Assembly: GCF_019711195.1 (NCBI RefSeq)
Contig: NZ_CP081299.1
Location: 3,100,001 to 3,164,000, forward strand
From: Dyadobacter sp. NIV53
GTDB lineage: Bacteria; Bacteroidota; Bacteroidia; Cytophagales; Spirosomataceae
Direction of reading: 5' to 3'
Length of the DNA: 64,000 nt
Positions 52,678 to 59,752 of the stretch are shown piece after piece. The translations under genes and the position numbers were made by a program. The notes under the pieces are model-generated. The model saw only the letters and a list, made by a program, of their open reading frames with translations, was not told the DNA's origin and searched no databases. The number at the start of each line of letters is the position of its first letter. The first letter of the stretch is position 1.

Positions 52678-53649
52678 TTATCTTGGCACTGCGGTTTTTT
52701 CTAAAATCAAACGAATTAGATCATCTGGCGTTGAACCTTCCATTTCACGCTCGGGAGTGAGTATTATACGATGCCGTAAAACCGGATACGCCAGCTCCTG
52801 AACATCGTCAGGTGTTATAAAATCTCTGCCTCTTAATGCCGCCAAAGCTTTGCAACTATTAAGCAACGCAACGGATGCGCGTGGAGATGCACCTAAAAAC
52901 AGCGCCGGATGTGCGCGTGTTGCACCTACTACGGATACTATGTATTCCAGCAATTTCTCTTCCACATGGACCATCAGGATTTTATCCCGTAAAGCATTCA
53001 GCTGGTCAGCAGTAATGGCAGGTTTTACTTCATCTACCGCATCTCTTAGCCTTCGACGCTCATTATGCCCTTTCAGGATTTCAGCTTCCTCTGCTGCCGT
53101 CGGATAACCGACAGTCAGTTTGAACAGAAAACGATCCAGTTGCGCTTCCGGCAAACGGTACGTTCCTTCATGTTCCACAGGATTTTGGGTTGCTAATATC
53201 AGAAATGGCTCAGACATGGGATAAGTAGTTCCATCGACCGTTACCTGCCGCTCTTCCATTACTTCAAAAAGTGCCGATTGTGTTTTGGCAGGAGCGCGGT
53301 TTACTTCATCTACCAGAACTATATTGGCAAAAACCGGCCCTTTTTTAAACTCGAATTCAGTATTTTTTGTGTTGTATAAGGATGTTCCCAGTACATCAGA
53401 AGGCATCAGATCCGGTGTAAACTGGATTCTGCCAAATTCAACCTCAATCGTTTTGGCTATTACTTTTGCCATCAGTGTTTTGGCAACTCCCGGAACTCCT
53501 TCAAGCAGAATATGGCCGTCGGCCAAAAGTGCAGTCAGGATATACTCTATCGTTAGGTGCTGACCTACAACAACCTGGCCTATCTCCGACTTTATTCTAT
53601 TTACTGCTTCCTGTAAATCACTGAGTTCTATTCTGTTTGTAAATTCCAT
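52678..53649 (-). CDS. MoxR family AAA+ ATPase
   Basis: A 323-residue AAA+ ATPase: Walker A GVPGVAKTLMAK at about 55-66, Walker B LVDEVNRAPAKTQSALFEVMEE, sensor 1 ATQNPVEHEGTYRLPEAQLDRFLFK and a C-terminal lid with ASPRASVALLNSCKALAAL. MoxR enzymes act as chaperones for partner proteins that often carry vWA domains. Its partner DUF58 gene is 62 bp downstream. It belongs to the MoxR-DUF58-DUF4350-DUF4129-SpoIIM-RDD cluster. Start ATG 53649 lies at the edge of the 58-bp repeat array. Confidence 0.95.
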   Translation of the reverse strand: MEFTNRIELSDLQEAVNRIKSEIGQVVVGQHLTIEYILTALLADGHILLEGVPGVAKTLMAKVIAKTIEVEFGRIQFTPDLMPSDVLGTSLYNTKNTEFEFKKGPVFANIVLVDEVNRAPAKTQSALFEVMEERQVTVDGTTYPMSEPFLILATQNPVEHEGTYRLPEAQLDRFLFKLTVGYPTAAEEAEILKGHNERRRLRDAVDEVKPAITADQLNALRDKILMVHVEEKLLEYIVSVVGATRAHPALFLGASPRASVALLNSCKALAALRGRDFITPDDVQELAYPVLRHRIILTPEREMEGSTPDDLIRLILEKTAVPR

Positions 53650-53697
53650 TGGTTCTGGTGTTGTCGTGGTCCGGGGTAATAATTCGAACTGAGTTTT

Positions 53698-54170
53698 TAT
53701 TCATTCCCAGGATGAAGCCCCGGATTACTGTATTATATATCATTGGGCTAACTTATATACAATCCCAGGGTGATACCCCGGGCTGAAATATAGGAGCCCG
53801 TTGGGCTAACTTTTATTCTTTCCCAGGGCGGATGCCCCGGGTTACTGTATTAAGTACCATTGGGCTAACTATTATACAATCCCAGGGCGATGCCCCGGGT
53901 TGAGATATAGGAGCCCGTTGGGCTAACTTTTATTCATTCCCAGGGCGATACCCCGGGCTGAAATATAGGAGCCCGTTGGGCTAACTTTTATTCATTTCCA
54001 GGGCGATGCCCCCGGTTGAGATATAGGAGCCCGTTGGGCTAACTTTTATTCATTTCCAGGGCGATGCCCCCGGTTGAGATATAGGAGCCCGTTGGGCTAA
54101 CTTTTATTCATTCCCAGGGCGATGCCCCGGGTTGAGATATAGGAGCCCGTTGGGCTAACTTTAATAGGTT
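53698..54170. repeat. Eight 58-bp tandem palindromic repeats
   Basis: The 527-bp gap between the MoxR and DUF4350 genes is filled by eight copies of a ~58-bp unit, starting at about 53,706, 53,764, 53,822, 53,881, 53,939, 53,997, 54,055 and 54,113. Each has two hairpins: CCCAGGGC-GAT-GCCCCGGG and AGCCCGTTGGGCT. Copies differ at a few bases. There are no unique spacers, so it is not a CRISPR array. Nothing coding is seen in it. Confidence 0.9.
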
Positions 54171-54176
54171 TATTTT

Positions 54177-55367
54177 TCATTTTGTTCTGTTGTAAAAATC
54201 TTCCAGTTTTTTGTTGAGATCCATTAACCTGTGACTGGTCCAAACATTGTCTTCTTCTGAAATTTCATTAAATAAATCCTGAGTTTCCTGTTTTGACCAA
54301 CCGCTTTTACCCGAAACCTGTTCTAATAATTCACTTTCCTCAAATTTGCCAGGTGTGATCCCAAATCTTTCTCTCATATAAATCCAGAAATGCTGTATCA
54401 GTTTTTCTGCGAGATTTGCGTGATTCCCTTTCCGGTAATACATGTTCCCAATAGTCCTGACAAATTCCAGCGAAACATTTTTAGGCGGATCCATTATCGG
54501 GATGACTCTTTGTTTTCGTTTCCCAGAAAAAACTGCGTACACTATCAGTCCGATTAATGTGAGCAAATAAGCCGTTTTTAATCCTGGCTGACTTACAATA
54601 TACCTGAAGACAGACCTTTCATTTTCTCCAAAACGGCCTTGTTTCTGATATTCGTCCCAATAAACAGGCTGTGCGGGTAAATAGGAAAGTGCATGAAAAG
54701 CCTGTTTGCCAGTAATCGTATCCAGTACATAATAGTTGGTGAACGCCAAAGGAAGATTATGAATAAAGATTTGTCCCTTTCCATAATCAGCTTTTACAAA
54801 AACCGGCTTATTGTCTTCATTAACAGCCAGTACCGTCACATTTTGAGACTTTTCTATTTTCAGGTAATTACGGCCGTCATCCTTCGTAAATAGAAATCCT
54901 TTTCTATCCCTGATCCTGGGATTAGTAAAATTAAAAACCTTTGCCGTATCCTTTGCAGCTGGCTTGTCTACAATGTTTTTTAATCCCAGTGTATGCAGCA
55001 GGTTTCCGGAAAAATCGTATGCTGAAATAAAAATAGTATTGCCTTTTCCGGCATAATTTAATAATTCTTTCTCATCAGCCGGCTCTACAAAAAATGATCC
55101 CTGAATAAACACATAAGAGCTTTTATTCACCATTGATGAGTCTTTGGAAAGCTGGTTATAAGGAGGTATCCTTAAACTTTCAACCTTTTTATTCCCGATC
55201 ATTTCCGGCAATAATTCAAATAATGCTTTTGTCCCGAACGGAATATGATCCTTATTGGAATAACTATCGCGCCAGTTTAATGGTTTTGGCCGGTAATATT
55301 CTACTAATCCATATCCCAGGATCATCAGAAATAAAAAAAACCAATACCGGTTCAAACTCAAAAACAT
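54177..55367 (-). CDS. DUF4350 domain-containing membrane protein
   Basis: A 396-residue protein with a membrane helix near the N-terminus (FFLFLMILGYGLVEYY) and a second at about 282-300 (TAYLLTLIGLIVYAVF). The stretch between them is the DUF4350 domain, including SNKDHIPFGTKALFELLPEM and YAGKGNTIFISAYDF-type strands, related to glutamine amidotransferase-like folds. The C-terminal cytoplasmic part may be helical. Function unknown; it is a fixed member of the MoxR-DUF58 cluster, upstream of the repeat array. Confidence 0.88.
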   Translation of the reverse strand: MFLSLNRYWFFLFLMILGYGLVEYYRPKPLNWRDSYSNKDHIPFGTKALFELLPEMIGNKKVESLRIPPYNQLSKDSSMVNKSSYVFIQGSFFVEPADEKELLNYAGKGNTIFISAYDFSGNLLHTLGLKNIVDKPAAKDTAKVFNFTNPRIRDRKGFLFTKDDGRNYLKIEKSQNVTVLAVNEDNKPVFVKADYGKGQIFIHNLPLAFTNYYVLDTITGKQAFHALSYLPAQPVYWDEYQKQGRFGENERSVFRYIVSQPGLKTAYLLTLIGLIVYAVFSGKRKQRVIPIMDPPKNVSLEFVRTIGNMYYRKGNHANLAEKLIQHFWIYMRERFGITPGKFEESELLEQVSGKSGWSKQETQDLFNEISEEDNVWTSHRLMDLNKKLEDFYNRTK

Positions 55368-55417
55368 AATTTTTATTTTCTTAATATTCGATTAATACAG
55401 TTAATTACCCGAAGCTG

Positions 55418-56188
55418 TTAGTTGGAAATTTTTTCCTGAAAAGCATTTGAAAAATCTTTCATTTCATTAAAGCCGGATTCTTCGATTTGAAAATCACCGT
55501 ACCAGGCAAATTCGAAATATCTTGTTATTTTGACAAAATCGGTATGGTACGGATATTTTTCCAGTTCCTGTACATAGCTCTGATTGGTCAGGTTAGGTTT
55601 CCAGTGGATCAGTTCGCGGGTTGTGAGCAATTTCAAAATTTTAAGGTATTGCAGTCGGATTGCGAGGCGAAAATCTCCCCGTTCCAATGCCTGGCCTATT
55701 GCTTCTTCGAAATTCAATTCATGAATATTCTCCTGCCCAACGATATAATCCTGAGAATCCTGAACATTTCTGGAAGGGAAAATATATTCCAGCACTTTGG
55801 CCTTATACAGCAGAAAAAGTACCAATCCCGCAGCAACAGCCATGAAAACATATTGCCAGAAACTCTCGTATGCGTTTCCTGAAAAAAGTTTGCTGATCTT
55901 TCCGTACAACCAGTTCATCCATTTTGCAACAGGATCTTCGGGAGGCTGCGGATCATCACTGTACTGATAATCGTTGTCGTTCCGAAGCTCCTCAATATGT
56001 TTGGCATCAGGATATCGGGGCACAATATGGCTATTGTCTTTTGCAGCAGTTTTCAGGCTGTCTTTTTGTGCAAAAGTCCTGGAAAATGGAAACAAGCTCA
56101 TTGTACTGACAAACATCAGTACATAAGAATGTATGATTATAGCCTGAAATATCTTTCTGTTTTTTAAATTAAAACCGCCTTTTCCCAT
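55418..56188 (-). CDS. DUF4129 domain-containing membrane protein
   Basis: A 256-residue protein from ATG 56188, with signal-like helix (about 12-35), a periplasmic Asp/Pro-rich segment, a membrane helix (FWQYVFMAVAAGLVLFLLY) and a C-terminal DUF4129 domain with LQYLKILKLLTTRELIHWKPNLTNQSYVQEL. The domain resembles those in other protease-associated membrane proteins; function unknown. A start at 56221 would overlap the next upstream gene by 17 bp and is possible; the longest frame to 56344 is not credible. Confidence 0.82.
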   Translation of the reverse strand: MGKGGFNLKNRKIFQAIIIHSYVLMFVSTMSLFPFSRTFAQKDSLKTAAKDNSHIVPRYPDAKHIEELRNDNDYQYSDDPQPPEDPVAKWMNWLYGKISKLFSGNAYESFWQYVFMAVAAGLVLFLLYKAKVLEYIFPSRNVQDSQDYIVGQENIHELNFEEAIGQALERGDFRLAIRLQYLKILKLLTTRELIHWKPNLTNQSYVQELEKYPYHTDFVKITRYFEFAWYGDFQIEESGFNEMKDFSNAFQEKISN

Positions 56189-56204
56189 CAGATTAAATAC
56201 TTTT

Positions 56205-57086
56205 TCAAAAACGATCCTCATCATCAGGCCTACCGGAATCTCCGCTTCCCAACGTCTCAATTTCAGCACGCAAACCCGAACCTTCGGAACGTTCCAACAG
56301 ATTATAATACTGAAATGCGACTGCAATCCATACAATTCCCTCAACCACTGTTTTACCTACAGTTGCGATTATACTTGCTGCAATTATCAATACTTTTGAA
56401 TCTGTAATTCCTTTCCCCAAACCTAATGCATTCATGATGGTTGTAACCATCACAGGGAACTGAAAAACAATGGCTACAATACTGGAAACGATGGACATAA
56501 TGATAATCAGCCCGAAAGTAGACCACCATTTACCCTGAATCAGATTATAACTTCTTTTTAGTGAATCTGTTACTGATAATTTTTCCCGAATGGTAATCAT
56601 CATAAAAAACTGGAAGCAAACACCCAGATATATGCCCGGAATAACAAAGAACATGGTGCCAATTAAAATAAGTATAAATGAAAGAACCTGGGCACCAATG
56701 CTGACCGAAATATTCTCAATTATTTTATTCCAGACTAAACCAGGTTGTATATCGTTTGATGATCCTTTTTCCTCATACAAAATAATAAACGCGCTTACCG
56801 TGGCATAAGCCAGAAAATAGGTAACCAGGCTAAAAATAGCAACAAACAAATATTCCGTTGTGAGGTATATGCCAAACCTGCTAAAAACATCTCCATTTTG
56901 CAAAAGCGGCAATGTTCTGGACTGAAACATTCCCTGGGCAATACCTGAAAGAAGCGCGGAAGGGCCGGCAATAAAAATGAGCGCTTTTACAAGCGGGCCA
57001 AAATTCCGGGTAGCAAACTCAAAAGAGGCATTCATTTTTTGCCCGAAATCCCGCTGCTGTAACAGTACAATAGGTGTTTTGTTCAT
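56205..57086 (-). CDS. Multi-pass membrane protein of the MoxR/DUF58 cluster
   Basis: A 293-residue membrane protein with about six hydrophobic segments (for example LVKALIFIAGPSALLSGIA, LFVAIFSLVTYFLAYATVSAFIILYEE, VLSFILILIGTMFFVIPGIYLGVCFQFFMMI). It resembles the GlpQ-type or DUF975-like integral membrane domain proteins that act as unknown partners in such clusters. The C-terminal tail is hydrophilic and acidic (RPDDEDRF). Position next to SpoIIM and DUF4129 is conserved in the clusters I recall. No motif allows a function. Confidence 0.75.
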   Translation of the reverse strand: MNKTPIVLLQQRDFGQKMNASFEFATRNFGPLVKALIFIAGPSALLSGIAQGMFQSRTLPLLQNGDVFSRFGIYLTTEYLFVAIFSLVTYFLAYATVSAFIILYEEKGSSNDIQPGLVWNKIIENISVSIGAQVLSFILILIGTMFFVIPGIYLGVCFQFFMMITIREKLSVTDSLKRSYNLIQGKWWSTFGLIIIMSIVSSIVAIVFQFPVMVTTIMNALGLGKGITDSKVLIIAASIIATVGKTVVEGIVWIAVAFQYYNLLERSEGSGLRAEIETLGSGDSGRPDDEDRF

Positions 57087-57131
57087 GAAGGTATCATTGA
57101 TAGATGTATACAGATAACTTTTCCTGTTTAA

Positions 57132-58097
57132 TTATTGATTGTCAGATTTTCCTTGTTGGTAATTTCCACCATAAAGCCTTTGCGGATAGATCACAAAATA
57201 CCAGATAATAAAAAAAGCTGATATACTGATAATTGCCACGCTTACCCACAAAGGCAAAGTAAGCCTTGTAACAAAACTTTCTAAAAACCCGGCTGCAATA
57301 AATACAGGAACCAGCCCGATTGCTAATTTTAATCCTTGCTTCGCTCCTTTTTTAAATGATTCGACTCGGGAAAAAGAGCCCGGAAAAAGCAGGCTGTTAC
57401 CAATGACCAGTCCGGCAGCTCCTGCAATAACAATGGCAGATATTTCGAGTGTGCCATGAATCCATATTTTTAATACTGATTGCATAAGTAACCCTCTTTC
57501 AAAAAAGAAATACTGGAACGCTCCGAGCATAATACCGTTCTGGATAATAATGTATAATGTCCCGGCCGAAAAAAGGACGCCCAATACGAAAGCTGTAAGC
57601 GCCACACGGATATTATTGACCGTAATAGCCAAAAACATATCTGCCGCAGAATGTGATTTATAGATCGCCAGAGGATCTCCATTTTTGATGTTTTCCAATG
57701 TTTGGTTTACATATCCGTCACCTAATATCAAACGTACGAAAGTTTCGTCATGGGCCGCAGAAACGCTGCCGATCAGAAAAGCCGCTGTGAAAAACAAAAA
57801 AGCACAGAGCAGATTATTCCGCGCCTGAAAGGAAATGTAAGGTAGTTCATACAGCCAGAAAGTTTTGATCCTTCCCTGATCTTCACGACGGTTACTGTAT
57901 AATTTGCCATGAAGCTGTGAAGTAAGTCCATTGAGATAGCGCAAAACCGAAGAACCCGGGTAAAATGTTCTGGCGTAAGAAAGATCGTCAGTCAGGGAAA
58001 TAAATCGGGATGTGAGTTCATCCGGGTCATCGGCCGGATTTTCTTCATAAAACCGCCAGCGTTCCGAGTTACGTTTCACAAAAACAGCTTCTTTCAT
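57132..58097 (-). CDS. Stage II sporulation protein M (SpoIIM) family membrane protein
   Basis: A 321-residue protein from ATG 58097. The hydrophilic first ~95 residues (KEAVFVKRNSERWRFYEENPADDPDELTSRFISL) are the normal N domain, then a SpoIIM membrane domain: FFTAAFLIGS, NNIRVALTAFVLGVLFSAGTLYIIIQNG, the family's ILKIWIHGTLEISAIVIAGAAGLVIG. In Bacillus SpoIIM is part of the engulfment complex; homologues in non-sporulators sit in MoxR/RDD clusters with unknown roles. Divergent RDD gene starts 96 bp away. Confidence 0.9.
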   Translation of the reverse strand: MKEAVFVKRNSERWRFYEENPADDPDELTSRFISLTDDLSYARTFYPGSSVLRYLNGLTSQLHGKLYSNRREDQGRIKTFWLYELPYISFQARNNLLCAFLFFTAAFLIGSVSAAHDETFVRLILGDGYVNQTLENIKNGDPLAIYKSHSAADMFLAITVNNIRVALTAFVLGVLFSAGTLYIIIQNGIMLGAFQYFFFERGLLMQSVLKIWIHGTLEISAIVIAGAAGLVIGNSLLFPGSFSRVESFKKGAKQGLKLAIGLVPVFIAAGFLESFVTRLTLPLWVSVAIISISAFFIIWYFVIYPQRLYGGNYQQGKSDNQ

Positions 58098-58192
58098 AAT
58101 TGGCGTCTGAAGATATTGGAAAGTTAGCGGGATTACCTTATTTTTCCTGCAATATAAATGAAAATTCTGCCAGACAAACGTTCCGCAAAGTA

Positions 58193-58906
58193 ATGAGTTT
58201 ACAAATAGAAACAGCACAAAATGTTGGTGTGGATTACGAAATCGCCAGTGTTGGGGAACGTATACTTGCGCAATTCGTGGATTATGCCGTTTATTTCGTC
58301 TGGATAATGGCTGTTGTTGCAATTACGTCAGTTTCAGACAGTGCTAAAAGTGGAATTTCCAGTCCCTGGATTACAACCGGAGCCATGATGCTTCCTATTA
58401 TGCTTTATCCACTTCTATGTGAATATTTTATGGATGGGCAAACGGTTGGAAAAATGGCACTTAAAATAAAGGTGATCCGGCTTGACGGGAGTAAAGCTAC
58501 GCTTAGCTCCTATCTGCTCAGGTGGCTGCTATCCATTGTTGATGTTAGTTTGTTTTCGGGACTGGTAGCCATTTTCGCAATTGTGATTAATGGAAAAGGC
58601 CAGCGTTTGGGAGATATTGCGGCGGGAACAGCTGTGATCAAGACGCATCCAACCATCCGGCTGGAACATATCATGACGCCCGACCTGGATCCCAATTACC
58701 GGCCTGCATATCCTGGTGTAGTTCGGCTTTCAGATAAGGATATCCGTACAATCCGTAAAGTGCTTGCCACAAATAATGAAGAACTGATGGAAACAACTAT
58801 GCACAAAATGGAAGATTTACTTGGCATTAACAGCCTGGAAACAGCTTCGGTTTTCCTATGGACTATCATTAATGATTATAATTTTTACGCGAGTTCGGAA
58901 GTATGA
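58193..58906 (+). CDS. RDD family membrane protein
   Basis: A 237-residue protein from ATG 58193 (a TTG at 58100 would overlap the divergent gene's start). The RDD domain is at about 20-150, opening with GERILAQFVDYAVYFVWIMAV and then the family's DGQTVGKMALKIKVIRLDGSKATLSSYLLRWLL and GDIAAGTAVIKT. Three membrane helices. The last ~80 residues are soluble. RDD proteins are proposed transporters or regulators of membrane composition. It is transcribed divergently from spoIIM and completes the cluster. Confidence 0.9.
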   Translation: MSLQIETAQNVGVDYEIASVGERILAQFVDYAVYFVWIMAVVAITSVSDSAKSGISSPWITTGAMMLPIMLYPLLCEYFMDGQTVGKMALKIKVIRLDGSKATLSSYLLRWLLSIVDVSLFSGLVAIFAIVINGKGQRLGDIAAGTAVIKTHPTIRLEHIMTPDLDPNYRPAYPGVVRLSDKDIRTIRKVLATNNEELMETTMHKMEDLLGINSLETASVFLWTIINDYNFYASSEV

Positions 58907-58958
58907 TTGGTACGTTTAATATGTGGCCAAGGCTCTACCTGAATATGAGATTTATGAC

Positions 58959-59381
58959 TTATTGAACAGGATAATGCCCAATAAGTTGTAATGCTTCCCG
59001 CTCTACCTTTCTTGCAATTTCATTAAACTTGAAGATCCTGACGGTTACCATACCGATATTTGTTAATGGAATTATTTCATTACTTTGAATTTTAAAATGT
59101 TCTTTCCAATCATCTGTTCTAGGATTATAGAATCGTACTAATATTCCTTCATCTGTTAAACTCCCCAGATCACTCCCCTTAAATCTGTTACAAATCATAC
59201 AGGCAAAAGCCAGATTTCCAACTTGTGATTTACCACCATGTTTTACACTTATAATATGGTCTATTTCGCAGCCAAAATAAGTATCACTTTCCCGGATAAG
59301 ACAATATTCACATTTATGATCCGCAATTCCCGAAACTTCCCTGCGCATAGCCTCAGGAATATACTCATTAATTTTGGACAT
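58959..59381 (-). CDS. HNH endonuclease family protein
   Basis: A 140-residue protein from ATG 59381. Residues about 20-75 hold an HNH domain: zinc knuckle CEYC, the HNH core EIDHIISVKHGGKSQVGNLAFAC, and second knuckle CMICNRFKGSD. HNH enzymes nick or cut DNA with a single metal. No specificity domain is present. The remaining ~70 residues (HFKIQSNEIIPLTNIGMVTVRIFKFN) form a conserved tail of the family. The upstream 76-residue gene overlaps by about 14 bp, so they form a two-gene unit. Confidence 0.85.
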   Translation of the reverse strand: MSKINEYIPEAMRREVSGIADHKCEYCLIRESDTYFGCEIDHIISVKHGGKSQVGNLAFACMICNRFKGSDLGSLTDEGILVRFYNPRTDDWKEHFKIQSNEIIPLTNIGMVTVRIFKFNEIARKVEREALQLIGHYPVQ

Positions 59382-59598
59382 AATTATGAGCACGTGCCTT
59401 TGTTAAGCGCATTAAATGTTCCAGTTGAAAGTAACTATCCAACTCTGATTGTTCTTCCTCGTTTATTTCTCCGTTTTTTTCTTTTTGTATCAATTCACGG
59501 ATTAAATAAGATGATTCTTCCGAGGGTTTAAATAAAAGTACTCTTTCAGGAGTAGTCCCAGAGGCCAAAAAATCAATAAGTTCGTCGTATGCTTTCAT
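59368..59598 (-). CDS. Small protein paired with the HNH endonuclease
   Basis: A 76-residue acidic, helical protein (KAYDELIDFLASGTTPERVL, then LIRELIQKEKNGEINEEEQSELDSYFQLEHLMRL). The motif resembles small bacterial proteins of unknown function found upstream of HNH genes, likely antitoxin- or regulator-like. Its stop overlaps the HNH start, so coupling of translation is likely. No family is recognised. Confidence 0.7.
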   Translation of the reverse strand: MKAYDELIDFLASGTTPERVLLFKPSEESSYLIRELIQKEKNGEINEEEQSELDSYFQLEHLMRLTKARAHNYVQN

Positions 59599-59667
59599 AA
59601 AAACTCTTTGTTAATAATCAAATATACTTTTAAATTTTAATGATAAAAAGATAATGGTTTCTAACCA

Positions 59668-59723
59668 GTGGCACGGCTGATCGACCAAGCTCCGTAAAAA
59701 GCTATATGAATCAGCCGTGCCAC
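59668..59723. repeat. 14-bp palindromic intergenic repeat
   Basis: GTGGCACGGCTGAT (59668-59681) and ATCAGCCGTGCCAC (59710-59723) form a perfect inverted repeat around a 28-base loop. A second, overlapping hairpin GTGCCA/TGGCAC follows. GC-rich relative to flanks. It may be a REP-like element or terminate the RND gene. Confidence 0.7.
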
Positions 59724-59752
59724 GGATACCCTGGCACACGCATCTTTACATA

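Noticed and set aside
53698..54170. Possible CRISPR array
   Set aside because: The period of 58 bp is regular, but the whole unit repeats with small changes; there are no unique spacers and no cas genes in the window.
56189..56344. Longer frame of the DUF4129 gene
   Set aside because: It overlaps the upstream membrane-protein gene by over 130 bp and encodes an unlikely Cys/Arg-rich stretch without signal features.
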